From Coriaria nepalensis (taxonomy: Eukaryota; Streptophyta; Magnoliopsida; Cucurbitales; Coriariaceae): 64,000 bases of DNA. The notes under the pieces were generated by a model, which saw nothing but the letters and a program-made list of their open reading frames with translations, was not told the DNA's origin and made no database searches. This document shows, piece after piece, positions 62,873 to 64,000 of the stretch (positions within the stretch are counted from its first letter, which is position 1; every line of letters starts with the position of its first letter). The DNA lies in contig CP114496.1 of NCBI GenBank assembly GCA_027186245.1, positions 4,037,501 through 4,101,500 on the forward strand, read 5' to 3'. Made by a program: the position numbers and the translations under genes.

Positions 62873-63300
62873 AGGACGAAAGCAAAGGCGGATTATTGAG
62901 AAATAAATTAAAAATATAATTTTTTTTAATATTTAAGTATAATTTTTATAATTATTAAAAATAAAATCGTTTACTATATAATATCAAATCATATCTATTA
63001 AAAAAATATTTATTTTAAATTATATTTTAAAAATTATAGGCAAAGGGGCCTTAATATTTAGAACTGCCAAGTTTAATACATTTAGATGATGTCGAAATTC
63101 TTAATATCCAGATCCATCCAAGGAATTGTCCGAACCTATCCAACCCACGTACAAAATTTTGGAGTTAGCCACGTCATTTTAATAGGAACCGGTTGATCAG
63201 GATGTGACATGATAAATCTCCTAACCTTTGATATAAGTTGAATAACAGACCGTGATGTGAAAAATTAAAGACTTCAAGAGTCTTGACCTTATCCGATGTC
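62873..63300. other. No feature seen
   Basis: AT-rich, probably includes the distal promoter of the gene at the right edge. Confidence 0.4.
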
Positions 63301-63647
63301 AAAATTTACGGGTAATCTATGTTGTCTGATCGGGAATTGGGTAAGGATAGCGGCATGGGACTCGTGCCATTGGGCTAGGTCTCTGGCTTTCAGCCCATTG
63401 GGCTCGGAAAACGCATTGGTCTCCCCAGTGTGGACAGCTTGACGTTTCGCAAAACGTCCAGAGGGAAGAGAGAAAGAGAGCCGAACGGAGGAAGCTGCCG
63501 GTAAAGTTAAGCAAAGCCCTTAGAAATTGTCCTAATTTATCTGGCAAAAACCACAAACAAATCGGTGAAGTCCAAGCGTCAAAGTTTTCTCTGCTTTTTC
63601 TGATTCGATCCAACAAGTTCTCGCTGTATCTTTTCTGCGATTTCTGT

Positions 63648-63734
63648 ATGGTTAGTCATTTGAGAGGGGGAGAAGCTCAGAGCATAACGCCACAGCAGAT
63701 GAAATCTTGTAGCTCATGCGTACCATTTTCTTGA
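63648..63734 (+). CDS. Upstream ORF of 28 codons in a probable 5' UTR
   Basis: ATG at 63648, stop TGA at 63732-63734, one base before a good donor site (GAG/GTAGGT). It probably lies in the first, untranslated exon of a gene continuing to the right. A coding role is unproven. Confidence 0.4.
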   Translation: MVSHLRGGEAQSITPQQMKSCSSCVPFS

Positions 63735-63735
63735 G

Positions 63736-63952
63736 GTAGGTCTCTTCAATCAGCTAAATCTCGATTTCGTTTTTCTCGTCTGAGCAAGTACTGTTACCAG
63801 ATCCTTTATCATCTTCAAATCATTAGAAGAACGATCTCTACCTTTCGTCAAACCAATTGCTATTTATAAGATTGAACGATGTTCTCTTTTTGATTCATGG
63901 AAATTGGAGGTCCTGTTTTCCGTTATGTATTTCTAAGTGTTTTCTTTGGCAG
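63736..63952 (+). other. Probable first intron (5' UTR)
   Basis: A 217-bp T-rich interval from GTAGGTCTC to TTTCTTTGGCAG with plant-type donor and acceptor. Together with the GC-richer leader at 63340-63640 this looks like a transcribed 5' end. Confidence 0.55.
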
Positions 63953-63970
63953 GTGTCTGTGGTTAATCAG

Positions 63971-64000
63971 ATGTGTTCATATCCTGGTAGAATTTCGATT
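63971..64000 (+). CDS. Partial CDS, unidentified gene running off the right edge
   Basis: The first ATG after the acceptor gives MCSYPGRISI before the window ends. This is too short to assign a family. The call rests on the splice sites and the change in composition, not on homology. Confidence 0.35.
   Translation, partial: MCSYPGRISI

Noticed and set aside
1..64000. tRNA, rRNA or organellar inserts
   Set aside because: None recognised by eye; only the primer-binding complements of initiator-Met tRNA were seen. A covariance search would be decisive.

Overview
This is AT-rich nuclear DNA of a flowering plant. The evidence is spliceosomal gene remains with GT/AG introns, plant-type Ty1/copia, Ty3/gypsy, hAT, Mutator-like (MULE) and LINE sequences, and one intact plant nucleolar-protein gene. 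I cannot name the species. Coding density is very low: there is one intact gene (RRP1/NOP52-like, minus strand, 47212-48888), the remains of a GH47 mannosidase gene of the MNS3 type at the left edge, and what looks like the 5' UTR and first intron of an unidentified gene at the right edge. The rest is transposon and repeat debris of different ages.

Layout. 0.1-2.5 kb: truncated MNS3-like pseudogene with several frame lesions. 3.9-6.3 kb: 5' part of a copia element on the plus strand. 6.8-8.5 kb: old diverged repeats. 8.7-10.9 kb: decayed MULE transposase. 12.5-28.5 kb: a repeat family made of a leader plus units of about 376 bp, with a large gypsy element (16837-26946, minus strand) nested in its second copy. 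The gypsy arrangement is LTR, internal region, LTR, then a second internal fragment, and each LTR carries a minisatellite of GTCGAG-type words. 28.5-38 kb: AT-rich non-coding sequence and microsatellites. 38.0-38.3 kb: a foldback with 71-bp arms. 38.9-41.2 kb: degraded hAT transposase and a hAT-type right end. 41656-46690: a structurally complete but coding-dead copia element on the minus strand with 5-bp target duplication, both LTRs, primer site and polypurine tract. 47.2-48.9 kb: the NOP52-like gene. 51.1-51.5 kb: copia RNase H remnant. 53.2-58.8 kb: an LTR element with no coding capacity, flanked on both sides by the same segment of about 125 bp from an unrecognised gene-like sequence. 60.4-60.7 kb: LINE endonuclease fragment. 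61.6-62.9 kb: a region bounded by short inverted repeats with a GC-richer interior. 63.6-64.0 kb: probable start of a gene continuing beyond the window.

The genes do not form a pathway. The NOP52-like gene serves 60S ribosomal subunit assembly in the nucleolus; the MNS3-like remnant derives from an enzyme of N-glycan trimming. The main interest lies in nested and recombined repeats. I found no sign of an unknown multi-gene system.
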